Shown piece after piece: positions 47,698 to 59,330 of a stretch of 64,000 nucleotides of DNA (position 1 is its first letter; each line of letters opens with the position of its first letter). The stretch is taken from the NCBI GenBank assembly GCA_963662175.1, contig OY759216.1, forward strand, positions 52,469,087 through 52,533,086, written 5' to 3'. A program made the position numbers and the translations under genes. The notes below the pieces were generated by a model. The model did not search any database, was not told the DNA's origin, and saw only the letters and a program-made list of their open reading frames with translations. This stretch comes from Aradus depressus (taxonomy: Eukaryota > Arthropoda > Insecta > Hemiptera > Aradidae).

Positions 47698-50600
47698 ATG
47701 GCTCGTACTGTAAACATGGCTGTGGGGGAATATTTGACACCACTCAGATTTTTAAGGGATACTTACTTTCAAACCTTAAGAAAGTTAGTTTCTGTTTATG
47801 TAATTTCATCTTTATACTTTTTACGCATATCTCAAATTATGATGCCTTTTATTTTTGTATTTAGAATTCATTGGATGAACGAGAAAGCCTCAGGAGACAA
47901 AGCTTATATTCCCACTCCAGTAGAACATGTTGCAAATGTCATCACTCATGGGGTGAGTTTTGTTTTTATTTATATTACAACTTACTTTCTTGACTAGAGT
48001 TCATCCATGGTTGGCCCTCTATTCAAGAATAGATTTGATACTATTGTACATTAATCAGAGGTTAATCTTTCAAGAGACCTCACCAATTGAGCGAGCAGTT
48101 GATTGATATCTACTCACTTCCATTCGAACATGTATTTACATTAATTTCATACATTTCATTTTTCTGTTCAGAGACAAACTATTCTACACATAAACTAAGG
48201 TTCGAGCCAGACTTTTTTTATTGGCATACATATCAAAATCCTCTTTATTATTTTAATTTTATTATTTCAAAAAATGTTACTATCATATTGTAGTTACCGC
48301 TGTTTCATACTTACTCGGCTATGGATTTGATATATCCAATGAAGGGTCCTTTGTTAGTTCACCGCCTTGAGTTTGACTGTGTTAGGCCAACGGGTCTGTA
48401 GTCTTCTGATCACTATGGTCCTTCGAATTGTAGTTTTTCTCGGTTTTGTCTTTCCGTCCATAGTTTCGGTTCTGATCTAACTCCCTGTTAGTATAGCGCT
48501 GTTCTATCTGTCTCTCCTTATCCCACTCTGGAAATTAGTGCTGTTTGCACGGCCTGTGGTCTTTTTCTTTCTGTTATAGTCCAAGTCTCACCCTCCAGAT
48601 GAAAACTGATCGTATGAACACTATAGGGAAGAGTAAAGTGTTCCGAATTTAAAAACTGAATGGCTGAGAATATAGCCTTAATGGTGATGAACAACGGTGG
48701 GCGCATTATCGAAGCTATTTGGATGCTTTCCTCCAGGTGGATCTTATGGCCTAGTACTGGGTCTTACCTCACTGATCGCAGAGCGAATGGGGGTTGAAAA
48801 TCGTACATATCCTAGTCCCAAAATCAGTTTCTTATTTATTCTTGTCTCCAGTTACTCTACTCTCTTCGGCACTACGATCCTCGCAGAAGTTGCCCTCCGC
48901 AACTATTCTCCTCCATTCATCTCTAGTCATCCGTCTCTACACCTTCACCCCCTTAGTCTTGGAGTCGTCCATCATCCAATGCAATGTCTGAACACTCTAG
49001 AACTCTGTATATTGATCTCATTTCCACACACTCATCCCAACGAGTCCTAAATCTCGCATTTATTTTTTCTAATGGTGAGATAGAGTATTTTTCTTTTAAC
49101 TCTCGTGAGTTTCTCGGTCATAAGCTCTGTAATAAGATATATTTGGTACCAAAACTTGCAGTCATGTTCAAAAATGTGTGTTTCATAAAAATTCAGTAAA
49201 ATTATTCTGAAAATTCCGCACTTTCCGAGCCCTTCTAATGTAGTGGTTGGGTTTAACAGTAGACTAGCAATTCTGATTTTACTAATTTTCATGTGAACCA
49301 TAAGTGGCCCTATACACATACCCCATCTAAATGCCATGAGAGGTGTGAGATATGACGGAAATAAGCGGAAGAAAGTATAAAATACAGTGAAGCCCCTGCA
49401 GTTACATTATAATGCAATTTTGCATTGTGTCACTGTATTGTATAATTGCAGCTCAGGCAAAATTCTGGGGCTTCACAGTATTAATTTTTCCTTAAATTTA
49501 TTTTATATCTACCTTTCTATATCAATATGACATGTGAAACTTTGACATTGGCTGTGCGTCGAAGCACAGAAATATATAATTGTCATATGATGGGGATTTT
49601 CTGTTCTGAATTTTTTAAACATTGGCCAAAACTTGTTTTGTCTGTATAAACGGTTTCCCCGCATACGTTCACCTTTAGTTAACTTTCTTTCGGACACATA
49701 AATGTTACTTTCACCCACTGAAGTTCATCAAGATACAGATCACGCCTTGAGATGTTTGGTTCTTGGTGGATATGTATGCTCCACTTATTTATAGCTCTCT
49801 ATTTGTCGTCTTTATTAGAAGAAATCTATATGGCTTCCCTGAATAGGTTAAAGTGGATTAGAACAGCCTTACTTGCAGAACTTATCTAATATAGCGGATC
49901 AGGAAAAGGAAACAGTTTAGTCTTAGGGTATTTTTTCTTCGACTTTGTTTTACATATTTGAATATTTCCTTGAACATTCCTTTCGTTCAAATGGACAATT
50001 GATTGATGTTGAAGGAATGGTGGCGAAAATCTTTGTTTTTCAACCCTCTGTATGAGGCATGTTCTTGTTATTGAAGGAATAGAAGAGTCAGACATAGCTG
50101 AGGGCGCCAGTAGCTCAGTGGTATGCGTGCTTGCTTACTGAGCTCAAGATCGCGGGTGCGAAACCCGGCCGAGGCCCTTAGCTTTTTTATCTGGGATGTG
50201 AAAACGTTAAGCAATGATCCCGAGCCTGTACGGTGTCAGGAACTCGTTAAAGACTCTAAACCTAGGTAGGCAAAATGTAGGACTCCCATAGTAGTCGGGC
50301 TCAAGTTCACCACAGTGACGAAAGAGCGCTTGGGTAGTAGGATATATGACCTCGCAGTTAAAGCCCGGGCATGAGTCATATAATAACTAACTAAATAGAA
50401 TACGGTTGATTATAATAATAATAATGCATTTAGGGTCAAGTCCCCAATTGCCGAACATTTAAGGAAATTTGACTCAAATTCTAGTTCTACTGAATTGCCA
50501 CAAGAAATATGCTAACCAATTAGGGCTTATTTTGGAAACTGAATTGCTTTTTTAATCGTGTTAGCTGTCAGAAAGCGTTGAAGTCATTAATTCAAAGTTT

Positions 50601-53600
50601 GGAAAACGTCTCAAAATATCAAAGTTGCGAACGAACACCGTCGTAAGAGAATGAAACTCGTTTCCACCAATATACGGACCTAGTAAAAATGGTAGGAATT
50701 TTACAATATGCGTTATGGGAATATCAGATTTAAAATTAAAATAACAAAAAATATAAATTGGGAAAAAGTTGTTATATTATTGTTTAATTCGAGAGGTTAG
50801 TAATATTGTGTCCCGTGAAAGCTTTCAGGGAGGTTACAAATGTTTCTAGTCTAATAATGGATTACATTTTTCATGCTGAATTCAATTAGATTCACTTAAG
50901 AGTGTGATGTGTCTTCATTTGTATGTACGTCAAAATGTTCAATTAAAAATGAATTGTTGTGAATACAACTCGAGAAGAAACTGTTTTAAGTCTGCTTTAC
51001 AGAAATAAATGAATTAAAAGTGAATAAATTTTAAAAAAACAACACTATTCACGTCAAGTTAATTATATTGTTTTTCTTAATAAACGAGGCTTATTTCTGC
51101 AGTAAAAATTTCCCTGTGCTAAAACAATTTATATATATTTTATTGAGAGTAATCTAGGGTCGGTTTCAGATGTCTTTTATAAATATACCTACATTCATTT
51201 TTTATAACAGTTTACTAAGGGATTTTGTGCTATCAAACTATAAAAAATAATTAGGTAAAGTCGGAAAACTGTTATGTGATTATAATTGTTGAAAAAATAT
51301 GCTTGACCTGAAATGATTGGGCATGTCTGCTCTAGAGATGAGGTTGGGTGAGTGGCTTGTAGGTTCTTCAGTGCTCTATAGCCCACTGGCCCGTCATCCA
51401 CTTGCCTTAAGGTCGGTGGACCAATGTTGGGGTCTCTAACAAGCTTTGTTCAAATGGTCAGTGTCGCTATTTAAAGCATCCTTTTATATCACTGTCCCTA
51501 AGAAAAATTAATTCTATTTTTTATAAAACAAAAACCCTAATACCTAAATTCATATGTATAATTGTAAACCTTTCTGAATGTTTTAAATGTCCAAGTTCCT
51601 TTTATATTGAACCTAGGTAACACCATATCTAGCTTTACTTGCACAGTTATAATAAATATAAACTTTTCAGCAACTAAAAATTGATATAAAATAGCCTCAA
51701 CAGCAAAAAATTACTGCACACCTAAAAAAAATATTGCTAAAATTCTTATCCGTTAATTATATTCCTGAAGGTTTTTCTTCTTTTGATACAGTTCAATCTT
51801 GTTCAATGAGTCCTGTAATATGAGCTCTTGAATGTTCCTACTATTGTGAAGCATCTTGAAACTTAAGAGCATTCATTGTTAATCTGAATAATGTATATTA
51901 TATATATAAAAATATTATTAGTTATATTACATTTTCTCGTTTCATTTCATATATGTACCTCATATTTATATTAAACTCATGCCCATTCCATATTTATTTT
52001 ATACATTCTCATTCTTATATTATTATTATTTTTTCTCTGTAATATTATTCATTTTTTCTGTTAATCACTATTATTACTTGGATTTATTTCCCTATTTAAA
52101 TTCATATTAATCTCAAAAGCGCATCTTGCATGAAGTTCAACGCGCTTTGTAAAGATAATCTAAACATATTTTTGATGTATTTTTTTATTTATTTTATTTT
52201 AGACTTAAATTATCAGTTTTAGTGTTGCTTCTAGTTATCAAAAATTTGTTTTTTAATGTTTATTTTACATAATCTTGTGCATGATAGCGTATCATTACTG
52301 TTCAATATATCAATCTCAATTGTTGTATTATGAGCTCAAATGTTATATGTACATATATTGTAATTATAATGGTCACTGATTCAATTGCATAGGGTTGATG
52401 ATCCATTTAAACAATAAAATAATTATTATTTTGTTCCCACTATTATTATTTTATTTAAAAATGTTATTAACCAAATAGAAAAGAAACATGTTTCTTTATA
52501 ATAGCGTCGACGGCGAGTCTGGGGTTGACGCCCTTAGCTGTAGACATTCTTTCAGGAACTCGAGAGTATTGATTCAATATATTGACACATTTTTTTCTGT
52601 TTACTCATTGTTCTGATTTGATTACATTTTTTTCTCTTGATAAGAATGGTCTGGGATTCAGGGAACATATATCCTTGATAAAGGTTGTTCAAGTTGTGTC
52701 TTATCTCTCTTTTGGATCTTAGAAGAACCAGTTATCAATTATGTTTCCCCATTCATTTGATTTCTGGGTGAAATAGAGTTTAAAACAAGGGGTCGGCAAC
52801 CTTTTTAAAACAGGGGTCGGTCAACCTTTATACCAGGGGTCGGCAGCCTTTTTAAAAAAGGGGTCGGCAACCTTTATACCAGGGGTTGGCAACGTTTTTG
52901 AAACAGGGGTCGGCAACCTTTATACCAGGGGTCGGCAACGTTTTTGAAACAGGGGTCGGCAACCTGTATACCAGGGGTCGGCCAATCTTTATACCAGGGG
53001 TCGGCAACCTTTATACCAGGGGTTGGCTCACTTTTCAAAACAGGGGTCGGCAACCTTCATTCAGGGGTTGGCTCACTTTTTAAAACAGGGGTCGGCAACC
53101 TTTTTAAGAAAAAGAAGAATGTAAATCCCATTGTTCCGATTTAGGAATTATTCTTATAATTTATGCTTATCATATTGCAAATTTTACTTGTTGTGACATC
53201 CGTCTCACGCTTGAAAACTTACGGCCGAATATCCGTAAGTGCAAAAAGGTGTGTCCTAAAATATGAAAAAACCCCTACTTCAAATTTTATTATTACATTA
53301 ATTGTCTATGGGAAAATAAAAATAATCTTTAAGAATCGATTCTAACAATATCGCCGAATATCCGTAAGTGCAAAAAGGTGTGTCCTAAAATATGAAAAAA
53401 ACCCTACTTCAAATTTTATTATTACATTAATTGTCTATGGGAAAATAAAAATAATCTTTAAGAATCGATTCTAACAAAGAACTTTATTTTTCTCTTAATT
53501 TTTTAGGTTTGGGTTCTTCCCAGTGCTTTGGGTGGTTTTTTGTTGATAACCAAGTCTTCGACGACATCACAGTTCTTATCTGCCGTTATTTATGGCATTT

Positions 53601-56600
53601 CATTGCTTCTTTGTTTTACTGTATCAACAGTCTTCCATACTGTGTTCTATTCAGGAAGAAATAGGTAAGTACCATTGAATCGTAATGAAATTGTATTTAG
53701 AAATGCGGCACTTTTTCGCCGCCAAATATTGTTAAAGTGTTGCTGCTACCTTTATATTAACCTGACGTGACTAACAACGGAGGGTTTCTGCCCTCTCCTT
53801 CGCAGTATGAGGATCCTCTGGATAACCTTATTTATCTTGACAAGGCCAGTTCACTTCGAAATTGGCCAATCAGGGCCGGAGTTATAAGCACTTAAGAAGT
53901 GACTTTTTTAAATGGATTTTCATTCTTCTTCGGCATTGACAGACCTGCAGCCCGAATGGCTGAACTGATTTTCTTTCGGAGTTTTTTGTTACCTTTATTG
54001 AAGATCACAAGTGTGCTTTTTGTAACTTTCTGATGCCGATCGCTAGAAGCAGTACCCAGTTGTGAAAATGTAAAAAAGAACCTGTTTTTTTCGGTGTTTG
54101 CGCAAATTACGCGAAAACTGTTATTATTATCGAAATGCACTGTTACAAAAAATGCATGGAATTTACAAGTTTTTTCTCAAATTGGACCGAAGCGGGGTTA
54201 AGTCGCCATCCACTTCTCATCATATACATCCCATCATTTTTCCCTCGTTGACTACTAGCTTCATATGTTTAGCAACCGCTTCTAATGGCAGGAATGATTG
54301 GGCCAATGCTTTTCCGACCTGGCGATTATGTAATGTCTGCGTAAGCCAGAAAATGTATCTTCCCAGCGAGATGTCTGTATCCCTCTCGAGGGTTTTGTTC
54401 AATAGAAGACAGGAGAGAGCACTTCAATGCCTCAGAACCTTGATGATTCGGAGTGGCTCGTGACTGAACTCTAATTCGGCTCTCGACATTGTTTCGACGA
54501 ATCGACTTCTCGAGGATTTGACTTCATTGAACATCAATTGGCAGAATTTTACTTTTTTTTGAGCTTTTATTTTGTACATTAATCTGTAGGTTTGTATTTT
54601 GTACATTAATCTGTAGGTTTGTATTTTGTACATTAATCTGTAGGTTTGTATTTTTAAGGCATCTGAAGGAACTGTTGCACCGAAGTGATCGTGCTATGAT
54701 CTATGTGTTCATCGCTGCTTCCTACTTTCCTTGGCTATTTCTAGATCCAGCACCTCGACACACCTGGCCCTATCATTTGTGGTGGATCATTTGGGTAAAT
54801 CTTTTGTATGATTCTACATATATTTGAAAGTGTACTTAATTACGATTCATGTATTTTCTAAGCCTCCTTGAGAAAAATGTCTACTAAAAAATATCTTCCT
54901 ATCTTTTGGTAGTGCTCGCTAATTCACTCGTAAAGATTTGACCATCGCTTAACCCAAGAAGAAAATCACATTTATATTAAACGGTGTATGGCTGGGTCAA
55001 AATATCTTAGCTGGGATTGTTCATGAGTCATAAAGTATGAAAATCGAGGCCATTTTACTTAGGGCTTAACTATATTTTAATATTTCACATTTTTCCTTTA
55101 ATGAGGCGCGAAGTGATTTACAATAAAACTCGTCAAGTTGTATATTAAAATAAATAAACATATATTAGTTTGAAAAAACTATCTAAAATTGATTTAGGTC
55201 ACTTATTAATATATTCGTATGTATATTAATCTATTATAATAACAGTTAGTGTGTGACATGCGTATCATTATATTCTTGCAATTAATACGAATATATTTAT
55301 AATTTTTTAAATTATATTTATAATTACAAAATACAACATCGTCATCCTTTTATTCCAATAACCATTGTAAACGAGAAATTATATAGCATTCATGGAAATT
55401 GCAGATGTCGATTGGCTCAAATACAAAACGTTATAAACCTAAAAAATTAAATTTTCTTCATTTTTACTTTTACGACGTTTTGCACTTGAGTCATCTATGT
55501 ATAATTTTTTGTAATTTTATACCAATGAAATACCAATATATTTTTAATCATGGGGTTCTGCTAAGCCATTTCACATGAAAGAAAATTCTTGAAACAATCA
55601 TACAGTGCCCGTACTACATTTCGAACATAACATTACACCGCGATCTCAACATACCATTCTTATACGAAGTCACACAATAGTTATACACTAATTTTTTGGT
55701 ATATGAAAACTGACATTATTGTAGAGATAATAATATTTAATTTGAAATAATTCAAATGAACTTGAATGAAATAAAACTCGTTTATTTCATTCAAGTTCAT
55801 TTTTATCACTAGGAGATGAGTTCATTCAAGTTCATTTTTATCACTAGGAGATGAGTTCATTCAAGTTCATTTTTATCACTAGGAGATGAGTTCATTCAAG
55901 TTCATTTTTATCACTAGGAGATGAGTTCATTCAAGTTCATTTTTATCACTAGGAGATGAGTTCATTCAAGTTCATTTTTATCACTAGGAGATGAGAAGTT
56001 TTAGTTTAAGAAAATCCATCTTAAAATAATGAGCTAGTTTTATATTCACAATAACTAATATTAAAAAGAAGCTAATAAAAACAATAAATTAATCTGATAA
56101 TCTTCGAATACTTCGGTCCAAATGTAAATAACACAAAAAATTGAGAACCATCTCACACCAAAAGAATTCAAGCCATTCAAAATAAAATACTTCGAACAAT
56201 CACACAATACGGGCATTTACATTTCGAACAAAACATTACACCGCGATCTCAACATACCATTCTTATACGAAGTCACACAACAGTTATACACTAATTTGTA
56301 CAAAAAGTTCACACTTCATCCGATCACACTGGTGGAAGCAATGTCGGTCCGGTCCTTGTCGGGCAGCCCAACTCGCATGATCTCCTGCCTGGGAAGGGCC
56401 GCTGAAGAGAGTTTTTCATATACATCTCATGTGTTCATATTTTCTTATTGTGTTATCAAATTAAAAATTGTCAAAAAAAAAAAAAATATATATATATATT
56501 TATAAAATTCTGGTCTAAGTTATTCGTTGATACAGAAGTATATACATAGTAGTTTTGCGTATAAATTGTATTAATTTATGAATAATTTAGAGTTTTTATT

Positions 56601-59330
56601 CCTTTCAGATTTTAGCATTTCTGGGAATTGCATATCAACAAGCATTTCATGAAAAGTACAAATCTTTAGAAACTTTTTTCTACATACTGATTGGGGTTGG
56701 TCCGTCGCTCATCGTCATGCAGTACAAGGTCAGTACAAGTGTGCCCCGTCTGTCGTCAGGGTTAGTACAAGTGTGCCCCGCCTGTCGTCAGGGTTATTTA
56801 AGGCGTATTTTAAATTTCATTAGACCCGAAAGTATGACAATTTCTCAACAGGATTTAATAATGAGGAAGGACGGTTGATTTTTTTAACATAATTTAATAT
56901 TCAAAAATTATTATTTCAAAACAATGCCGGAAGAGTAGTGAAATTGTTTCCATTGGGATTCGTATTTTAATGTTTTGAGATACATTACCAAATCTCCTTT
57001 CATATTATTATTATTTTTTTGTTTGTTTGCAATTGTGAAATGTACATAATGAGCAAATGAGCTATAGGGAAAATGTCAATGAGTTGATGACATGAAGGGA
57101 GAAAGCAGCCAATGGTGACACTGAGTTAAACTCACCCTCACTGTCACTACTGTTACCTAGGTCTCTGGACCTCTGGCGCTTCAGGCGTCTTTCAGTATTT
57201 TGGGGAAGTGTGGTGGAGTGAAGAGCAGGGATTAGAGGATTATTATGGGAACTAAAGGAGGAGTGGAATTTCTTATATCTGAGTTTAACTATTTCGGTGA
57301 TGAGATGAACTTTGAGGTCTGTGTGAAGGGTTTTGGATTGAAAGGATTGGATGCCTCGGCAGTACCCCATTCTCAAGTACGTCAGTCAACATAGGTTCTG
57401 GTAGAGTATTATTTAGCATTCGTTTTGTTTGAGAGATAATTTAGATCTCTGGTCAAGTAGTTTGTAAAATTTTGTAAGCGTCTGTTTATTAGGTAAGTCG
57501 TTTATGAAGTAGGTTTAGTGAGCGGACATCGTTTATTGAAGGGATGGTTTTATTGTTGCGATGCACTGGAGGACAAGTATATTTGCGACGATGAACGACT
57601 AAAGGAACTGACTTATCGTTCATCTTCAATCCTCACTTTTTGTACCAAGATTGATGTCAGATGTTCTTGGAGGTTTCTTGATGAAAGGGCTGACTCGGGA
57701 TGGGAGGAAAGAATAGCAGTGTCATCTGCAAAGGTGTGGAATTGAGTTGAAGGTTGGGTGGGGATCTCAGCTGTTTATAGCCTGAAAATGATGAGACCTA
57801 GGATGCTGCTAGGACCTCCTCTCGCAGAAGATCCGTTGGATCAGGTAGAGTTTAAAGATCAGAAAGAAGATGAAGGGAAGGATTGCTCTGAGCGTCCACA
57901 ATAAGCCCGGCTGTAGATGAAACACTCGATCGAATCCTAGTCCCACTTTGAGAAAGACCGCCGAGCAGTTCTGTTTTTCCTTCAACACTTTCATATTATT
58001 AAACTAGAAAGTTGTTACTGAGAAACGTTATCCGGAATTGATGGGTGCAATGGTACATTTCTTCTGTTTAAATGTTATTAAACAGAGCTGTATTATTCGG
58101 TTCTAAATTTATTTTGGTTTCTCTCAACGCTTATGATGGAAACATTTGTTAATTACAAGTTCAACATTTTAGAAGAAATACTCAACAGTAAGGTGAAAAT
58201 TTGAATTCTGTAAAAAATTAAGAATTTATTTTTGCTAAACAATGGATGAAAAATACGTTCTGTATTCCAATAGTATATGAATTTTACGTCTAAGTATACA
58301 GTCGGAACTCAATAGGTTCTTTAATCGCATCAACCATTACTTACTGTTTAAGACTCAGCTTGACAAGTCTAAATGACAGGCAGAAGATGGATGTATTTTT
58401 ATGATAAGGACTATACAATGTGATATCGCACTATCAGTTAAATTATGCTATCACTTCAAAAAATCGAGATTTTGAATTATTGCGGAGTTTACTAACTAAG
58501 AATGTGATATCACCCCCACTCTCAGATGTGCGATTGACGTGATCCAATATAAGAAAACATCAATCTTAAGACAATACATTTGTGCCATGTTTGCTCCAAA
58601 TGAATTACTTTTTCAATATTAAAAATATATACTGTAATCTTCGGCGCCGGTAGCTCAGTGGTATGCGTGCTTTGTTTACTGAGCTCAAGATCGCCGGTTC
58701 GAAACCCGGCCGAACATGCCGTCCTTCGGATGGGACGTTAAGCGATGGTCCCAATGTCAGGTACTCGTTAAAGACCCCCCAGCCCTAGGTGAATAAAAAT
58801 TTAGGATAGGCAAAATTTAGGACTCCCCCTGTAGAGTCAGGCTCATGTCCATTAGTGACGAAAGAGCGCTCTGGTAGTATGCGATATCGAATGTCTCTCC
58901 GTGAGGTAGGTCAGTTCCCTGCAGAACCGAACATTTATTTAGGCGGGGAAATGTGGGCGGCATTTTTTACTGTCTTTTTTTCAGAACGTTAACCACTTTC
59001 TCATTTCAAAGAAACAAACCAGAACATCTATTGTTCAGTACTCTTGGCTGACCTACCTCAAGGAAGTACTTGAACTCCGCAAACTGTACTTGAATCTGAA
59101 TTATTAAAAGCTTGTTTTGACCTAATATGTTGTGATTGGTGCAGTCGATCGGGCCCGGAGAGAGCCAGCTCAAGATGGGAGGTTTCCTCTACATCCTCGG
59201 AGTCATCTTCTTCAAGTCTGACGGCACCATCCCCTGTGCTCATGCCATTTGGCACTTGTTCGTCGCCGGGGCGGCTGCCACTCACTACTTTGCCATACTC
59301 AATTATCTCTATAACTCTACAAGTACTTGA
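47698..59330 (+). CDS. MMD: MMD-type PAQR seven-transmembrane protein, 6 exons
   Basis: Exons 47698-47783, 47865-47952, 53507-53664, 54659-54794, 56609-56728 and 59145-59330 join in phase to give 257 residues; the human protein is 238. Recognised by [24 protein letters not shown] (S98, H102), [16 protein letters not shown] with D121, [14 protein letters not shown], and [21 protein letters not shown] with the H229-x3-H233 pair. The Ser, Asp and three His are the conserved metal-site residues of the PAQR/CREST superfamily. MMD (PAQR10/11 group) is an intracellular, Golgi/endosome-associated membrane protein with roles in Ras signalling and myeloid activation in vertebrates; its invertebrate role is not known to me. 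The first intron is only 81 bp and the frame stays open through it, so retention would insert 27 residues. The ATG at 47698 is the first in frame; M7 is an alternative. Confidence 0.93.
48300..49380. other. Unassigned GC-richer block in MMD intron 2
   Basis: Less AT-rich than the rest of the intron, with several medium open frames on both strands but no motif I can name. Its composition suggests an old transposon insertion. Confidence 0.3.
49385..49478. mobile_element. 94-bp TA-flanked MITE
   Basis: Ends CAGTGAAGCCCC and GGGGCTTCACAG are inverted (one mismatch) and flanked on both sides by TA, the target duplication of Tc1/mariner/pogo elements. It lies in MMD intron 2. Confidence 0.75.
50104..50394 (+). 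mobile_element. tRNA-derived SINE, family A, near full-length
   Basis: Head TAGCTCAGTGGTATGCGTGC with B-box region GGGTGCGAAACCC, then body to AAAGCCCGGGCATGAGTCAT and ATAATAACTAACTA. It lacks part of the middle (the CCTTCGGATGGG block). Located in MMD intron 2, same strand as the gene. Confidence 0.85.
52786..53108 (+). repeat. Tandem array of hAT-terminus-like units
   Basis: About 14 units of 20-24 bp, each with CAGGGGTCGGCAACCTTT or a close variant (GGTTGGC, TCGGTC), separated by ATAC or TTTTAAAACA. CAGGGGTCGGCAAC resembles the terminal inverted repeat of many hAT transposons. It lies in MMD intron 2 about 0.4 kb before exon 3. Confidence 0.9.
53224..53480 (+). repeat. 129-bp direct duplication before MMD exon 3
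   Basis: The block starting GCCGAATATCCGTAAGTGC at 53224 is repeated at 53353 with almost no change, ending AATCGATTCTAACAA. The second copy ends about 30 bases before the exon 3 acceptor. Confidence 0.92.
53895..54030. repeat. Dispersed repeat with CTGCAGCCCGAATGGCTGA motif, copy 2
   Basis: Shares AAGTGACTTTTTT, ATTCTTCTTC and GACCTGCAGCCCGAATGGCTG with 32085-32240. It lies in MMD intron 3. Confidence 0.5.
54573..54653 (+). repeat. 27-bp tandem triplication before MMD exon 4
   Basis: GTACATTAATCTGTAGGTTT followed by GTATTTT recurs three times and ends at the TTTTTAAG acceptor of exon 4. The T-rich part of each unit resembles a polypyrimidine tract. Confidence 0.9.
55585..55692 (+). pseudogene. 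Non-LTR retrotransposon RT C-terminal fragment, copy 1
   Basis: Nearly identical to part of the fragment at 56150-56350 (ACCGCGATCTCAACATACCA, CTTATACGAAGTCACACAA). It breaks off where the AACTGACATTATTG foldback element begins. Confidence 0.65.
55700..55994. mobile_element. Foldback-family fragment with 35-bp tandem repeat (6 copies)
   Basis: 55700-55795 matches the left flank and arm start of the hairpin at 41773 (AACTGACATTATTG, CAAATGAACTTGAA, ATAAAACTCGTTTATTT). From 55785 to 55994 a 35-bp unit (GTTCATTCAAGTTCATTTTT plus ATCACTAGGAGATGA) recurs at 55820, 55855, 55890, 55925 and 55960 with a partial first copy. Confidence 0.88.
56150..56420 (+). pseudogene. Non-LTR retrotransposon RT C-terminal fragment, copy 2
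   Basis: Translates, with frame changes, to [14 protein letters not shown], then [20 protein letters not shown] and [12 protein letters not shown], the C-terminal pattern of Jockey-type reverse transcriptase ORFs. No catalytic part is present. It lies in MMD intron 4. Confidence 0.7.
56462..56500. repeat. Poly-A/(TA)n microsatellite
   Basis: A run of A followed by TA dinucleotides in MMD intron 4, about 110 bases before exon 5, possibly the old poly(A) tail of the neighbouring retrotransposon fragment. Confidence 0.65.
56731..56798 (+). repeat. 34-bp direct duplication at the MMD exon 5 donor
   Basis: CAGTACAAGTGTGCCCCGTC...GTCAGGGTT directly after the exon 5 donor is repeated with one or two changes (CCCGCC). 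The second copy starts TTAGTACAAG, so the GTCAGT donor itself is not perfectly copied. Confidence 0.88.
57062..58005 (-). pseudogene. Non-LTR (Jockey-like) reverse transcriptase remnant
   Basis: Minus-strand pieces occur in the right order. [14 protein letters not shown] (motif A region; family FLDVxxAFDRVWH) is near 57960-57910. FFLIFKLYL follows. [10 protein letters not shown], the catalytic [FY]ADD box, is near 57738-57710. The C-terminal [19 protein letters not shown] with [11 protein letters not shown] lies at 57290-57150. Frameshifts and stops separate them, and the first catalytic Asp of motif A appears replaced by Lys. It lies in MMD intron 5, antisense to the gene. Confidence 0.8.
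58643..58889 (+). mobile_element. tRNA-derived SINE, family A, near full-length
   Basis: Head TAGCTCAGTGGTATGCGTGC, B box GGTTCGAAAC, then CCGTCCTTCGGATGGGACGT and the GACGAAAGAGCGCTCTGGTA block. The region between head and body is deleted. It lies in MMD intron 5 about 250 bases before exon 6. Confidence 0.85.

Noticed and set aside
52886..53144. Glycine-rich repeat open frames
   Set aside because: These are translations of the hAT-end-like minisatellite in an intron, without start context or family match.
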